From Podospora pseudoanserina (taxonomy: Eukaryota > Ascomycota > Sordariomycetes > Sordariales > Podosporaceae), in the NCBI RefSeq assembly GCF_035222485.1, contig NC_085924.1:2790001-2854000 (forward strand): a DNA stretch of 64,000 nt, read 5' to 3'. Positions 33,531-44,499 of this stretch are shown one piece after another. The stretch's first letter is position 1; every line of letters starts with the position of its first letter. The notes beneath the pieces were generated by a model. That model searched no databases and was not told where the DNA came from. It worked only from the letters and a program-made list of their open reading frames with translations. The position numbers and the translations under genes were made by a program.

Positions 33531-36500
33531 TGTGTCGAGCGCCGGTGAGGTTCGTGGACAGGCTGCGGCGAGGAGGGAGATGTTGGGCCTCCGCTAGGTG
33601 GTGGTGCAGACTGCGGCGCCGGATCGATCGAGGGGTCGTGGTCAATCAGACAGGGGTGGGCACGCGACGAAGTCGCTGCCAAATCAGAAAAGACAGCTTC
33701 AAGTCTCGGGGTGCGGCCGAGGGGTGTTTTCAAAAGAGAGGGTATTTCGAACCAAGCCCGGGAGCGGAGACAGCGGGTGGTGAGATGTTGCGTCGTGTGA
33801 GACCGAGGGGGGGGAGCTTGAGCGCAGATAGCGGCATGTATGGATGTGGCGAGCCGAGCGAGATCTCGGGTGTTAAAAGGGCTGGAGGGCGGGCGGGGAG
33901 AGGGCGGTGGGATCAGTTGGCGAGGCGCTTGGCACTGGTGGGGAGCCGTGGATCTGAGGTGTGCACTTTTCGGGTTGTCCACCGACCGCCTGATGCTGCA
34001 AAGACGTCTAACTTTTGTTCTATTTGGAACCGTCCCTCGAGTCCCTGACTTTTGCGCGCAGAGCTTCTGTCACAGCAACCCGACTGACTCAATATGCAGT
34101 TGAAGCGGTTTGTTGGTGTGGTGTAGCAGGACTTGTCAGTTTTTCTTATTGACCAGCTCATGGTCTCGCGGGCAGGTGCGCGCACCTCACCCTCCCCCAT
34201 CATCACCTTCTCGATATTACTGTCAGATGTGCCGTTTCAGCGTGGGGGTGCCGGATGTACTGTCGTGACTATATAATTCTCAGGACCGTTTTCTTGACCA
34301 AACACAACGGCCTGAGTGACAATGCCAGCTTCCGGTGTGCAGCTACCTACTTAAGCGGGGGCGCCGTTGGAGTCATCCAAGCCCTCGGTGAAGAAGCCAA
34401 CCAACACTTCAGCCCCTCAACTGCCTTAAGAATGATCACAAGGTTTGAAAGTGTGCCAGCGATTCAGGTTGAGCACCATTCACCGACTTGAAAGGAATGG
34501 AATGCGCCAAGCTACGGCCGGGGTTAAGGGAACTCCTTGGACTTCCCGCCAGCCATCGAGATGGCGATAAGAGATAAGCACGGGGTCGGAAGGAGGGGCA
34601 TGAGGGGTAACATCCAAGGAGGTCACTATCTTGAACAATTTCACCGCCACAAAACAATCCCAGCAAAAACATTTTTTTGCAGGGCAGAAACACCTTTCCG
34701 GGAAAGGCCGAGTTGAAGATTGGATTGAGCCCTCTGCCGATAAGGTGACTGATACCTACCCGGTGGCGCCTCATGGACATATGCACAAAACACCCTGCAC
34801 CCCTCGTCATCCCTACTCCCCGGATTTGCATGATGCATTTCGCAACCTGCATGCCAACGTTGTTGATATTCAACCACCTTTTGCTTTCCCCACACATTCC
34901 ATCTGACTCTTGCTTCTTTGCCCGGTGACTTTGCTCCGCATCAACACCCCCACTCCCGTCCGTCCCCTCACCATCTCCCTGAACATCGCACATCCGCTGA
35001 GAAGGCCGATGCGAGAGCGGTACTGCAGTGTCCGTCCATCTTGCAGCTGCTACCCTGCCTACACGAACCATGCCTTGAATCAAGTTGGACGTCCCGCAGA
35101 GACTACCTCCTTCTTGCGCGTCCCCAGCCATCCATTACTGGCTGCCGAGTGTGGGGAGTGTGAGTGTGATCCGTCTGGAGTGCTCACCAACAAATCAAGG
35201 GGCAATACAGACCACCCCCAACACAGATGCATGCAGCTAGGACACCCACTCCCTCCCCAGCCACGATAGTAGAGGACGGTTGACGCTTATTCCACGCTTC
35301 ACCGGTGTCTCAGCCGAGCCCGCAGCAGCCCAGCAACATATCGACAGCAGGCCCCTCCTCGTATTGGGCCTGGGCCTGTCGTCAGTTCTCACATCGCGCG
35401 GAATAAATCACCGTTTCACAGCTGCCCTGATACCTTTGCAACAGAGGTCGAATGGCCAAATATCCAGGTAGCATCCGTGGTGGCCCTCTTCCTGTTTTCT
35501 TTTTGACAGAAAGATTGGCAGCTTGATCTCATCTGATCTGATTTTGTTAGCCGCTACATGTTCCGGTCCACCTCCATGCAACACTCTTCATCTCAGACAT
35601 CACACCATCAAAGCAGCTCCTGTTCAACCACACGACTACAAGTTTGACTATGCTTGATCCGGACAACAGCTTACCTCGCCGCCTTAACTCACCCACCCAA
35701 TTTGTCAACATCCCACGTCGCATGGGCGGACGAGACGCAAGACTGTCGCATTTTCTATCTGAGCTGAGCTGATCATGCAGGATTCTGGAAATCTCATAAC
35801 CCATGACCCCCCCAAAGAGCATCACCCGCCCGTCTCGCGGTTTCTATTGCAGGACGGTGACGTAGTGTGTGCTCGTCATGATACCAGATATGTGCAAAAT
35901 ACAAGTTCACAAGCACCAAGAACTTACCCTATACGTTTCGCCCAAGTCCAATGTGCTTTGCTACATCTTTCCTACCTTACATGGCTTCAAACGCAGAACC
36001 AAATATCAGATGGCAGCAGTTAACAAGGTAGGTCGTGGATATCATTCAAGAGCCTTTCTATTGATGAAGACCGTGAGGGTGGTGTGCCTCTCAATGAGAT
36101 AGGATATCATCATATCAGCTGAGCTAAGACAAGTCTGCCAATATTCTACTACATGTGCATGAGAAAGCTATCTCTGTCTGGTTTAGCACCGTATGGCCTA
36201 AAAACGGAGTTTTACGGATTCTTTGACGATTGTCTCGTGATTACATTTCGTGTAAGTATTCCTCGACGCCTCACAACGACCATCACAGTTTCTCGAGAAG
36301 CAACACAATATCATCAATTCCGCACACGTGTCTACCTCTAGAATATAAAATCACACCATCATTCATACCAAAATGTCAGATGCTTGGCCGTCAAATGGGT
36401 AGATAGTCTGAGTTTTCCTCCAGGCCTTCACAACCGTGCCCCCACGCCCTGCTTTCTGGTGTCTCGCCACTTTGTACAGGACGCCTGTTAGCAGCCGCGT

Positions 36501-36813
36501 GTCACCTACCACCTTGCGTGTCCTCGGGCCTATCCAACTGGTGACCGAGACCTGAAAGGGAGCTCTGCACATATCTGGACACACCTACTCGTGTAGTACT
36601 GGACCGATGCCACGCACGCTGTTTTGTTTTCTATACAGGACATCAAATTCTGCTCACAGCTTCAAAATCCCTTGTATCATGAGTGTACCTGAGGCAAGGT
36701 AGCTTGCAAAGCCAATCTAACCACGCCTGCATAGACAAAAGGTCTCAACGAGTAACAGGCGGGAGATATGATTACCACATCCCTTCTTCGTATTGTAAAA
36801 TCATTCTACCTGT
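33531..36813. other. 3.3 kb region without a recognised gene
   Basis: It lies upstream of the CCCH gene and downstream of the tyrosinase gene. The longest open frame (34436-35131, minus) has no domain and low-complexity patches, and plus-strand frames overlap it. No inverted repeats or transposase traces were seen. It probably contains the CCCH gene promoter and leader; a non-coding transcript cannot be excluded. Confidence 0.45.
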
Positions 36814-38058
36814 TTACACATACACGTAGCAGAAGGGCGCCCCACTGACAGTGTTCATGCTGTCCTTGATCTTGATGGCCGGTTGGTGGGGCAGGACATC
36901 AATAAAGTCCTCCACTGTGACGTTGGGACTGGGAGGGAAGTTGCCCCAGGTGCCCGTGCCAAAGACATCCTTGCGGTTATTGAAGTCGAGATTCTGCCAA
37001 ATCCAATAGATTCGATCCAACTGATTGTGATGGAACCAAAAGGCCGGATCATAGGGTGAGATGATTGGATCACGAGTGATGCCGCCGACGCCCCAGTGGC
37101 CACCTCCGTGAATGCCGATGGGCTTTTCTGTTGTCACTCTGGGGTCGCCCTCCTTTTTGTCTTGTCAGCAACTTCAATCGCCAGGTTGCCCAAAAGGACA
37201 AGGCAGACTTACCAAGAACCCTTGGAACTCCCGTATGTTGTCATAACCGAGGATAAGCTCAGTGCTGTTGCGGAAAGTAGACCACCTTTGGAGAGGGTTC
37301 GTGTTCAAGTCTCTGTCCAAGCACCTAGGATTATTGCCGTAGACCGTCTCGTTGGTCCAAGGCGTCCCATCGAGAGGGAAAGGCCCGAGCCTGACCACCG
37401 TGTCATTGAACGGACCCCTCTCGACGCATCCGCCGCCAGTGCCTGGAGGGAACACAACCCGAATGGGTTCGGGATCGGGCCCGCCAATGATGTCCAGAAT
37501 GAAGTCTGGTCTTCCGGGAACAAACACTCCGTCGCTGCCAATGGAAGTATCGGAGCCGTCGAAAAGGGGGCTGCCTCTCATGTTGTTCACGTCCAGGCCC
37601 CACTCCCAGTAGGGTAGCCCTTGGGTCCACCCGCACTCTGTCTCGAGGAGGGTCTCGTAGGTGAAGAGAAAGTAGCGATGCCAAACCAAAAAGGTGGCAC
37701 TCATGTGAACGAAGAATGTACGCCATGCGTGAGCATAAGCGAGGTCATCCCAGAGAGTGATGGCTCCCGGGACGGTGCCGTCTTTGGGAAGGACAGAGGG
37801 TTTGCCTTGAAGGCACTTGACCGCGGCAACAAACTTGCGTCGGTCGGCCTTGGAGAGAGTGCGCCATTCCCGACGGTACTTGATTTTGGTCGGGGTGCAG
37901 GTGCCGCCAGTCCGAGTCAGGGCGCTGAGAGTAGCGAGGGCATTCAGACCCTTGAGGGCAAGACCGGAGTCAATGGCAGCTTGGGCATAGTTGGGAATGT
38001 TGAGAGGAGTTGCTGTGGCAAGGCCGGCGGCGAAAAGAAGGGCGGAGAGGAGCTGCAT
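36814..38058 (-). CDS. secreted tyrosinase (type 3 copper oxidase)
   Basis: Oxidises phenols to quinones, as in melanin formation or detoxification. Exons 38058-37213 and 37152-36814 give 394 residues. The signal peptide is MQLLSALLFAAGLATA, cleaved near residue 16-17, so an ATG 57 nt upstream was not used. Copper A ligands are His110 (YAHAW), His118 (FFVHMS) and His127 (VWHRYFL). Copper B ligands are His297 and His301 (GIHGGGHWGVGG) and His324 (FWFHHNQLDR). The length matches short secreted tyrosinases that lack the C-terminal lid domain of the cytosolic Agaricus/Neurospora type. N-glycosylation sites occur (NDTV, NETV, NSTE, NVTV). The catalytic centre is complete. Substrate preference (monophenol or only diphenol) is not readable. 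Confidence 0.93.
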
Positions 38059-39339
38059 GTTGCAAGATGCTTGAGGGATGAGAAAGAAGGGATGGAGAGT
38101 GCAAAGAAAACACAAACAGCTGGAGAAGACGGTCTTGAAATACTATTTTTGCTTTCGTCATCCAAAAGGCAAAAGTGGTGAGATTCAGGGGTTATTCTGA
38201 CAGGTGGGCCAATCCTTGCCCAAATTCTCACCAGGTATCCCAGATATCACGTCTTCTTGCCGGCCGCGGCAACTTTCTTTTACATGTTCTATCTTGTCTA
38301 TTGGCAAATAGCGTGGCAGTATGCCAGTTGTGGTATCCTGCTTACTTCCAAGAGATGCAAAGAAGGTAACATTACCTATTTGTTGGCCGTTAGTGGACAG
38401 CCCTGCATAGTATTTCCTGCAAGGCCCGACAAGCGAGTCCACAGAGAAGACCTAACCATAGTTGCATCCCAGATGGTAGCGGGCGCATCGCAAGCATGGG
38501 CTGGAGTAGAATAAGATGCATTGCTGGTAGTGTGTGCAACCAAAATAGACGTTACACGTACCGACTGTGCTGTGTCTTTGACGGCATGTTAGGTAACACA
38601 CGTACTCTGCTTCGGTTTAGATGCCCGATAGGTCGCAGAATGCGTCCCATGTCACCAACCGACCTTGGCCCTCTTTTTCGTGAAAAATTTTTCACGTTCG
38701 GTTCTGGTGGTCAGACAAAACACATGGTACGCACGGCTCGTTGGGCCTCAAAGCAGCACTATTGTTTCCTGGGCGTTCTTGTGTAATGGAGACGATGTGG
38801 TTGTTGATGAGGTTTATCTTCCTCCCAGAGCTTCAACCATGGCCTTTGTATTACTTGAGCGTGGCGGCTGACGTGCAACCAACGAAAAGGACCATGATGA
38901 TCACAGACATGACCAGGTTTTGGAATCATCGACAGGAACTTGAGAAACCTCAAAACATCTTCTTTTTTAGATGTTAACATGAGGCAACAGCAGATAGACT
39001 AAGGTATAGAATAGAACATCGGTCAACTCGTGTCAAGTCAGGGAAGCGAATAGGCATCTAGGTAGCTTGACACTGCAAATGAAGAAAAGCACCATGACCA
39101 AGGACATGCTGCAGTTGAAACGATTGTGAAGATATCAGTACAAAGTGGTGTAGGTACCTAGGTAGGTAAAGACTGTGAGAGAAGAAAACCGAAAATAGTC
39201 CAAAGAGAGATCATCAGACCCGTCCAGCTAAATACTTGTTGCCAATTAGTTCGCCTGCAATGTGTATTGTGGCCAGTATGAGACTGATCATAACTTCTTG
39301 TCTGTTGTGTCGACACATGATCATGACCATTGTTTTCCA
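38059..39339. other. upstream region of the tyrosinase gene
   Basis: No gene is recognised. A perfect 18 bp palindrome, CGTGAAAAATTTTTCACG, lies at 38679-38696. Otherwise only short open frames are present. Confidence 0.5.
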
Positions 39340-39849
39340 CTAGTAACCAGTGATAGTAACAGAAAGACCACCACACAGGATGCTGGTCCAGAGCCTGAAT
39401 GCGAGAATTGTTAGCAGTTGTATCACCTCATCGGCTCATCAAATATATGGAAACATACCACCAGTTTACACTCCCTGTGAGAATATTAGCATGGCAATAC
39501 AACTTACCAGGAGCTAGTTTCAATGAAGACTCACAGGATTCGCACTCCTCGGCGCTAGCAACAGCGCAACCACACTGTCCCGTGTCGCCATGGACACACG
39601 TACGTCCGATTGCTGCCTGATGGCATCCACCACCACGGCTGCAAAGATCAGCAAGTCTGCCGCTGGGCTTCATGGGATCATCCAATGGCCAGCATCATTG
39701 TTGTGGACGAAACCGCAGGCCAAGAGAGCAGCTTCGGCCGCGGCGGTGGTATTGAACTCGATGTCATTGGCTTCAAGCTTAACCTCGGTGGCGGGCATGG
39801 CCATCGCAACCTGTGCAAAAGCAGCAATAGACAGCCAGGTAGTCTTCAT
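39340..39849 (-). CDS. possible small secreted cysteine-containing protein, gene structure uncertain
   Basis: The minus strand starts with a good signal peptide (MKTTWLSIAAFAQVAMA, from 39849) followed by MPATEVKLEAND and an Ala/Asn-rich stretch ending LLACGFVHNN. Further on, a different frame encodes CSRGGGCHQ, RTCVHGDTGQCGCA and EECES. Two good introns follow: 39534-39475 (GTGAGT..GCTAAT..CACAG) and 39458-39395 (GTATGT..GCTAAC..TTCAG), leading to a stop at 39340-39342 after LCGGLSVTITGY. The step from the first to the second frame is unresolved. A 167 nt intron (39783-39617) would join them but drops some cysteines; a one-base frame change near 39680 is the other option. The protein could be a small secreted effector-like or antimicrobial-like peptide; no family was recognised. 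Downstream introns are convincing; the whole model is not. Confidence 0.4.
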
Positions 39850-42015
39850 GTTGATGGTTCAGGGGTTGAAATCTTGAGTATCTAACTGTTGCAATGTTGG
39901 GTTTTGGGCCTGCTGGTTGACCTTGAGTTGACGAATCCACTTTCTGAGGAATGATTAGGGCTACTCATAGAAAAGCCTTGGGCACCAGTTCTTGTTTTCA
40001 TCCGTTATCTAGGAATTGTTCTCATCAAGTTGTTGGCATTTTCGTCCAGGCTTCATGATCCTACTCAATCTTGATCCAGCCCACCCATCAAGTCGTTTGA
40101 CTGAATTGCTTGATAACGTCAGGCCTTTGTTGCACAGAGCGAGGTGCTGTTGGAAAAACGTTTGCTGCAATTAGAAGGTGATAGACATTTCCTGTCCCTT
40201 GTGGAACCATGTCCTTAACTCATACTAAAGACGGTGCTGTGCCGTTGGCAATTAATAATTACTAGCTTGTTCCAAGAGAGGATCAACAGTAATAACACAC
40301 TGTCATGCTGAGGGATCCTGCGCTTGTACTGTGTATGCGGTGCCACGGTAAGCCCGAATGTCAACTACCTTGGTCTCCAATCGATATACATGATGAGCAA
40401 CATTGTAAAATCACACGCTGACCTTACCACGCATGGTCAATATCTACTTGGTCAGTTGCTTTCTTCGCTTGTACTACCAGCTGTTGGAAGACGCATCTTT
40501 CTAAAGTTGTGTGTACGCCTAGAGTTTAGGTCTAGCTAAAGATCAAAGATCAAGAAAAGGACAGCACTGCCAATCTCAACTATTTTTTTTAGGCACACTA
40601 ACTGGACCAAGTCAGTACATGCGGTTGGACAAGCCTGGCGGAGAATGCCGACGGGAATCACTGAAACCAGCTGAGAATTTGCCATAACCAACATTGGGGA
40701 TCAAGAACCATGTGATGTTCAGGATGCTATATTTGCAGACAGGCCATGATCCTTCTCTGTAGTACATAGCACAGAAGGATGGGGACTCGAATTGCAAGAA
40801 AACGAAGGAGAAACGTAAGTGTCATAAACTGAATGCCCTTGCATGATTTGATGGGGACGGGTCAACCAAGGTACGTGGAAACAAAAAGAGTAGCAGGCTG
40901 TGGCCGACTGCGACTACAACGTCTTTTCCTACGTGATCGCACTCAGTGGAAGGATAGATAAAGGACCAAGCGTGGAAGGCAGAATAATTCGGAATATTTA
41001 TTTCAGGAACGGGAAGAGAGTGATGATCCATAGACACCTTACCTGCCATATGTGAAAGCAGCACAGAAGAAGCGAGGCTAAGGGTGGCTAAAGCTTGTAT
41101 ATCAGTTGACCCGATACTAAACAATCTTCATCCTTCCCGGAATCTTCCATCTATCACGTCTTATTCAGCACTTTGAGCAGAACCGGGAGCTGGGAACCAA
41201 ACATGCGCAGGGTCACCCCTGTTTCGGGAACAGTCTTGTCTCCACCCCCTTCTTCGCCGGTCCAACGGGTGTGGGGACAATGCGACGTCAAGGCGGAATG
41301 GCAACAACCTCCCCCTTCAACATCTTTCGAGATTGCATCCACAACGACTTGGCTAAATCTATCCATACTAAGAGGCACTGACAGCAGTTTCGGCACGGTT
41401 TGCAAAACTCGGGAACCGCAAAATAATATCGGAGCCTCAGTTCAACATACCTAGGTATTCAGTCTATCAACTGCTTCTGCCAGATTGTTGTTGTTTTCTG
41501 GGTGTCCGTGCGGAGTGCAAGATCTCCCACAAGACATGACATTCCAGGGGCTCCACGCACCACATCAGACGACGGGGTTCGGTGGACCTGTGGTTCTCGT
41601 GTACTTCATCACTTGTTGGACAGATATGTTCCCCATTCAGATCGCCGTGCAGAACGATCTCCTTCTCTCAAACATTTCTTGTTTGGCTGCGCATGTCAGA
41701 TCCTTGCCTTGGCCGATGCTCCAGCATCTTTTTCGTTATCTGAGACGTGGAGCTTGGGTGCAGAACATGCCTGGGGCCTTTTGACAATGAGTAATTCAGA
41801 TGAATGAACAAGAGTTGGAATAGTTTAAAGCTCTCGGAAAGTCTACCCGAGCCGTGTTTTCTTGTCTCAGTGTGCTTTTCTCTCTGCAATCAATCTCCAA
41901 GCTCAACCCGACTCGATCTTCCTCTTCCGGCAAATTGTTCCTTGTCTTTGATCTTGAATAATCCCTCCCGTCAGGCTCCATTTGATCTGATCTGTCTCCA
42001 CCCATATCAGCCACA
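39850..42015. other. 2.2 kb region without a recognised gene
   Basis: It separates the small secreted protein gene (minus) from the receptor-like gene (plus). Only short overlapping open frames, for example 40822-41124 and 41154-41405 (minus). No domain, repeat or RNA gene is recognised. Confidence 0.45.
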
Positions 42016-43344
42016 ATGAACCAGCTCCGTCTTGAACCCAAAATTGACTACGGGCCCCAGCTCAACGTCACCGTCTGGCTCCTTATATCAGTCTCGGCCA
42101 TCTTCCTCTTCACGCGTCTCTACCTAAAGAACTGCCAGAACCGTGGCCTGTGGTGGGATGATTATTTCCTGCTAGGCTCCTGGGTCCTCCTTGCTGCCCA
42201 GGCCGGTCTTATTTCTGACGTTGTCGGCTTGGGATACGGACGCCAAGTCATCCCAATGGAAAAGTTTGCTTTCTTTCCGATCAGAGTGAATGTTCTCTCA
42301 ACATTGTTGATCATCGCCAACTTATGGGGCAAAACGAGCTTTGCGTTGACACTGCTTAGAATCCCCGAGCGCTGGGTGAGGGTTGGTGTCTGGACCATTC
42401 TGATCTCGTTGACGGGGATGCTGGTGCTAAGTGCAGTCATGGTGTGGATAAGCTGTCTTGATATCAACTTGAGAGGGAGGTGTGTTCCGGTAGAGGTGTC
42501 GTTGCGATACAACATTTTTTCGTGCGGTAAGTGAACCCCCCTCAAACAGAGCAGCAGGCAATACTGACCGAGTTGTTCTCATAGTATTTTCAGCTACGAT
42601 TGACGTTGTACTGGCGTTCTTACCATGGAAATTCTTGTGGGGCCTGGAAATGAGTATCAAAGAAAAAGTTGGCGTTATGATTGCAATGAGTATGGGAGTT
42701 TTGTGAGCACCCCTCTGCCCACAGAGAAAAGGCATGACTGACAACCACCACAGCGCAGGCGCAGCAGCTGGTATCAAGTCTGCCACTCTCCCTGCCGTTC
42801 ATAATGGGATCGATCCAAGTAACTACCCACACCTGCTGTTCAAAGCACCCATAATTGACTGATAGCCTTAGCTGCCAGTGTGCCATTGTTGATCTGGGGA
42901 AACGCCGAAGCAGCTATCTGCATCATGGCTGCATCCATTCCCATCCTCCGAGCACTCGCCAGAGGCACCTACCGCGGCCAGGTACCCCACGGATATGAGA
43001 CATACGAATATAGGTCAGCTGGCATGTCAGAGCCCAGGCTTGCGCGGTCAACATTCAGTAGAACTGCAGTCATGTCTCTGGCATTGCCAATCCAGTCGCC
43101 ACCCGCGTTGTATTCTCAAAAGGCGCCCCATGTTAAAGAGGCCGATAACTTGGACGACACCCTGACAAGCGGAAGTCCCGTGCAGTCATTAACGCGCAAA
43201 CACAAGTCCGAAGAGGACGATGCTGACAGCTTCGAAATGACCAACTACGGGCAAAGCCGTCCACAAAGTCCACAGAGCATACATACTACCGATAGGCTGC
43301 AGAGCCCGTTGGACTTTGTTGGGCGGAACCCAGTTCCGCGATGA
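42016..43344 (+). CDS. seven-transmembrane receptor-like protein, SAT4/PTH11 type
   Basis: Exons 42016-42526, 42585-42702, 42754-42818 and 42872-43344 give 388 residues. Seven hydrophobic segments lie in residues about 20-275. Family features are RLYLKNCQNRGLWWDDYFLL after the first segment, WGKTSFALTLLRI, the SCLDINLRGRCVP loop with paired cysteines, DVVLAFLPWKFLW and the AGAAAGIKSATLP segment, then LIWGNAEAAICIMAASIPILR. These mark the fungal rhodopsin-like SAT4 family that includes the PTH11-related receptors. There is no CFEM domain before the membrane part. The cytosolic tail (about 110 residues) is Ser/Pro-rich. Most intron junctions split codons and restore conserved residues. The ligand is unknown; some members sense surface or nutrient cues. 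Confidence 0.88.
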
Positions 43345-43710
43345 GCGGGCACGATGACAAACCGTGCGTAAAAAGGACGAAGAAACTCGGCGCACGCTGC
43401 TACATGAGGCCAGCTGCGACTTGAAAAAGGCTCTGACACGTCACGAATCGGCAGGTGAGAAGGGCAGATTCTTATGGCCAAATGGATGCTGATGAAAAGC
43501 CAGAATAGATGGACGTTTGATGATCGGTATGCGATTCTGAGGCAGATGGCCAGATGGCGCCAACGCTCTCTTGAAAATCCGGCCCAAGAGTCTAGAATGT
43601 ATGTTGAGCAACTGGACACAGTGTCGATCCAGGTACCAGGAGAGGTGCTGAGATGACGGTCAAGATTGCATTTGCAGGCGGTAGATCTTGAGATGAGGAT
43701 ATCGAGTATA
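43345..43710. other. short intergenic region between converging genes
   Basis: 366 bp between the stop codons of the receptor-like gene (plus) and the DUF2196 gene (minus). Nothing is recognised. Confidence 0.5.
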
Positions 43711-44301
43711 TTAATCATCGAAATGGCTAGCCACATGGTGCGCAATGGCTGTTGCATCTCCAGTGAAGTTGTTGCAAACAGGACAAGTGGATGTCTGCTG
43801 CCCCGCCACAGAGAATTCGTCGAATGACTGGGCAGTGTCCGCAGTTGCTGTCGCTGACCCGCTTCTTTTTCCTCCACGCTTTGGTTTGGCGGGCTTGATG
43901 TAAGCATCCAGTCCAACCTGTTCCGAGGGTCTTTCCTCTTCCCGCCAATCTGTCGGCCCAGCATGATATCTTCCCCTCCCCCTACGTCCACCTCTCTCTC
44001 TGATGTCAAACTCGGTTGTTGGAACTCCCTGGTCTGGTAGCGCGTCATCGCCGTCAGCGCCAGCGGTTGATGATGTTGGTGAAGATGTCATGCTCTGTAC
44101 TCTCCCGACGCGGCCGTCAACAAGCCTGACCTTGATGCCGCGATGATGTTCCCCTTTGGTCAGCACATCCTTGACAAGTCCAGACACGGTGCGACCTGTG
44201 GGCTGGTCAACTTTGAGCACGATATTGACCGGCGCACCCGGGATGACCTCCCTGGTGGAGGGGACTCGTCGTTGGGAATGCTGATGGCGATGCATGGGCA
44301 A
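43711..44301 (-). CDS. DUF2196 (YwbE-like) protein with a C-terminal zinc finger
   Basis: A single-exon gene of 196 residues. The N-terminal 70 residues resemble the small YwbE/DUF2196 domain: PGAPVNIVLKVDQPTGRTVSG, LTKGEHHRGIKVRLVDGRVGRVQ. In bacteria this domain occurs alone and its role is unknown; the fold looks KOW-like, which would suit RNA binding (inference). A basic, glycine/arginine-rich middle (RERGGRRGRGR, KPKRGGKRSG) follows. The C-terminus has CPVCNNFTGDATAIAHHVASH, a C2H2 finger similar in spacing to UBZ ubiquitin-binding fingers. The start MPMHRHQHSQRRVPS is the first ATG in frame; a second Met two codons later cannot be ruled out. Confidence 0.75.
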   Translation of the reverse strand: MPMHRHQHSQRRVPSTREVIPGAPVNIVLKVDQPTGRTVSGLVKDVLTKGEHHRGIKVRLVDGRVGRVQSMTSSPTSSTAGADGDDALPDQGVPTTEFDIRERGGRRGRGRYHAGPTDWREEERPSEQVGLDAYIKPAKPKRGGKRSGSATATADTAQSFDEFSVAGQQTSTCPVCNNFTGDATAIAHHVASHFDD

Positions 44302-44499
44302 GGAGAAGATGTGGAAAAATTGGCAAGTGTTGGTTGGTTGTCGGGATGATCAAACCAGTGGTGGGGAGGGTGATGGGAAGAACTTGGCGCGGCAATTGAT
44401 GTGGGTCTCACAATATATGCATTTATGAAAAGTTGGGCACCGTTAGATCAATATTTGCTATTCACTTGACTCCACCCCCGTCAATTCACTCGGTTGCTC

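Noticed and set aside
34436-35131. 231-codon minus-strand frame in the long region upstream of the CCCH gene
   Set aside because: No domain, no signal peptide with a coherent follow-on, and plus-strand frames overlap equally.
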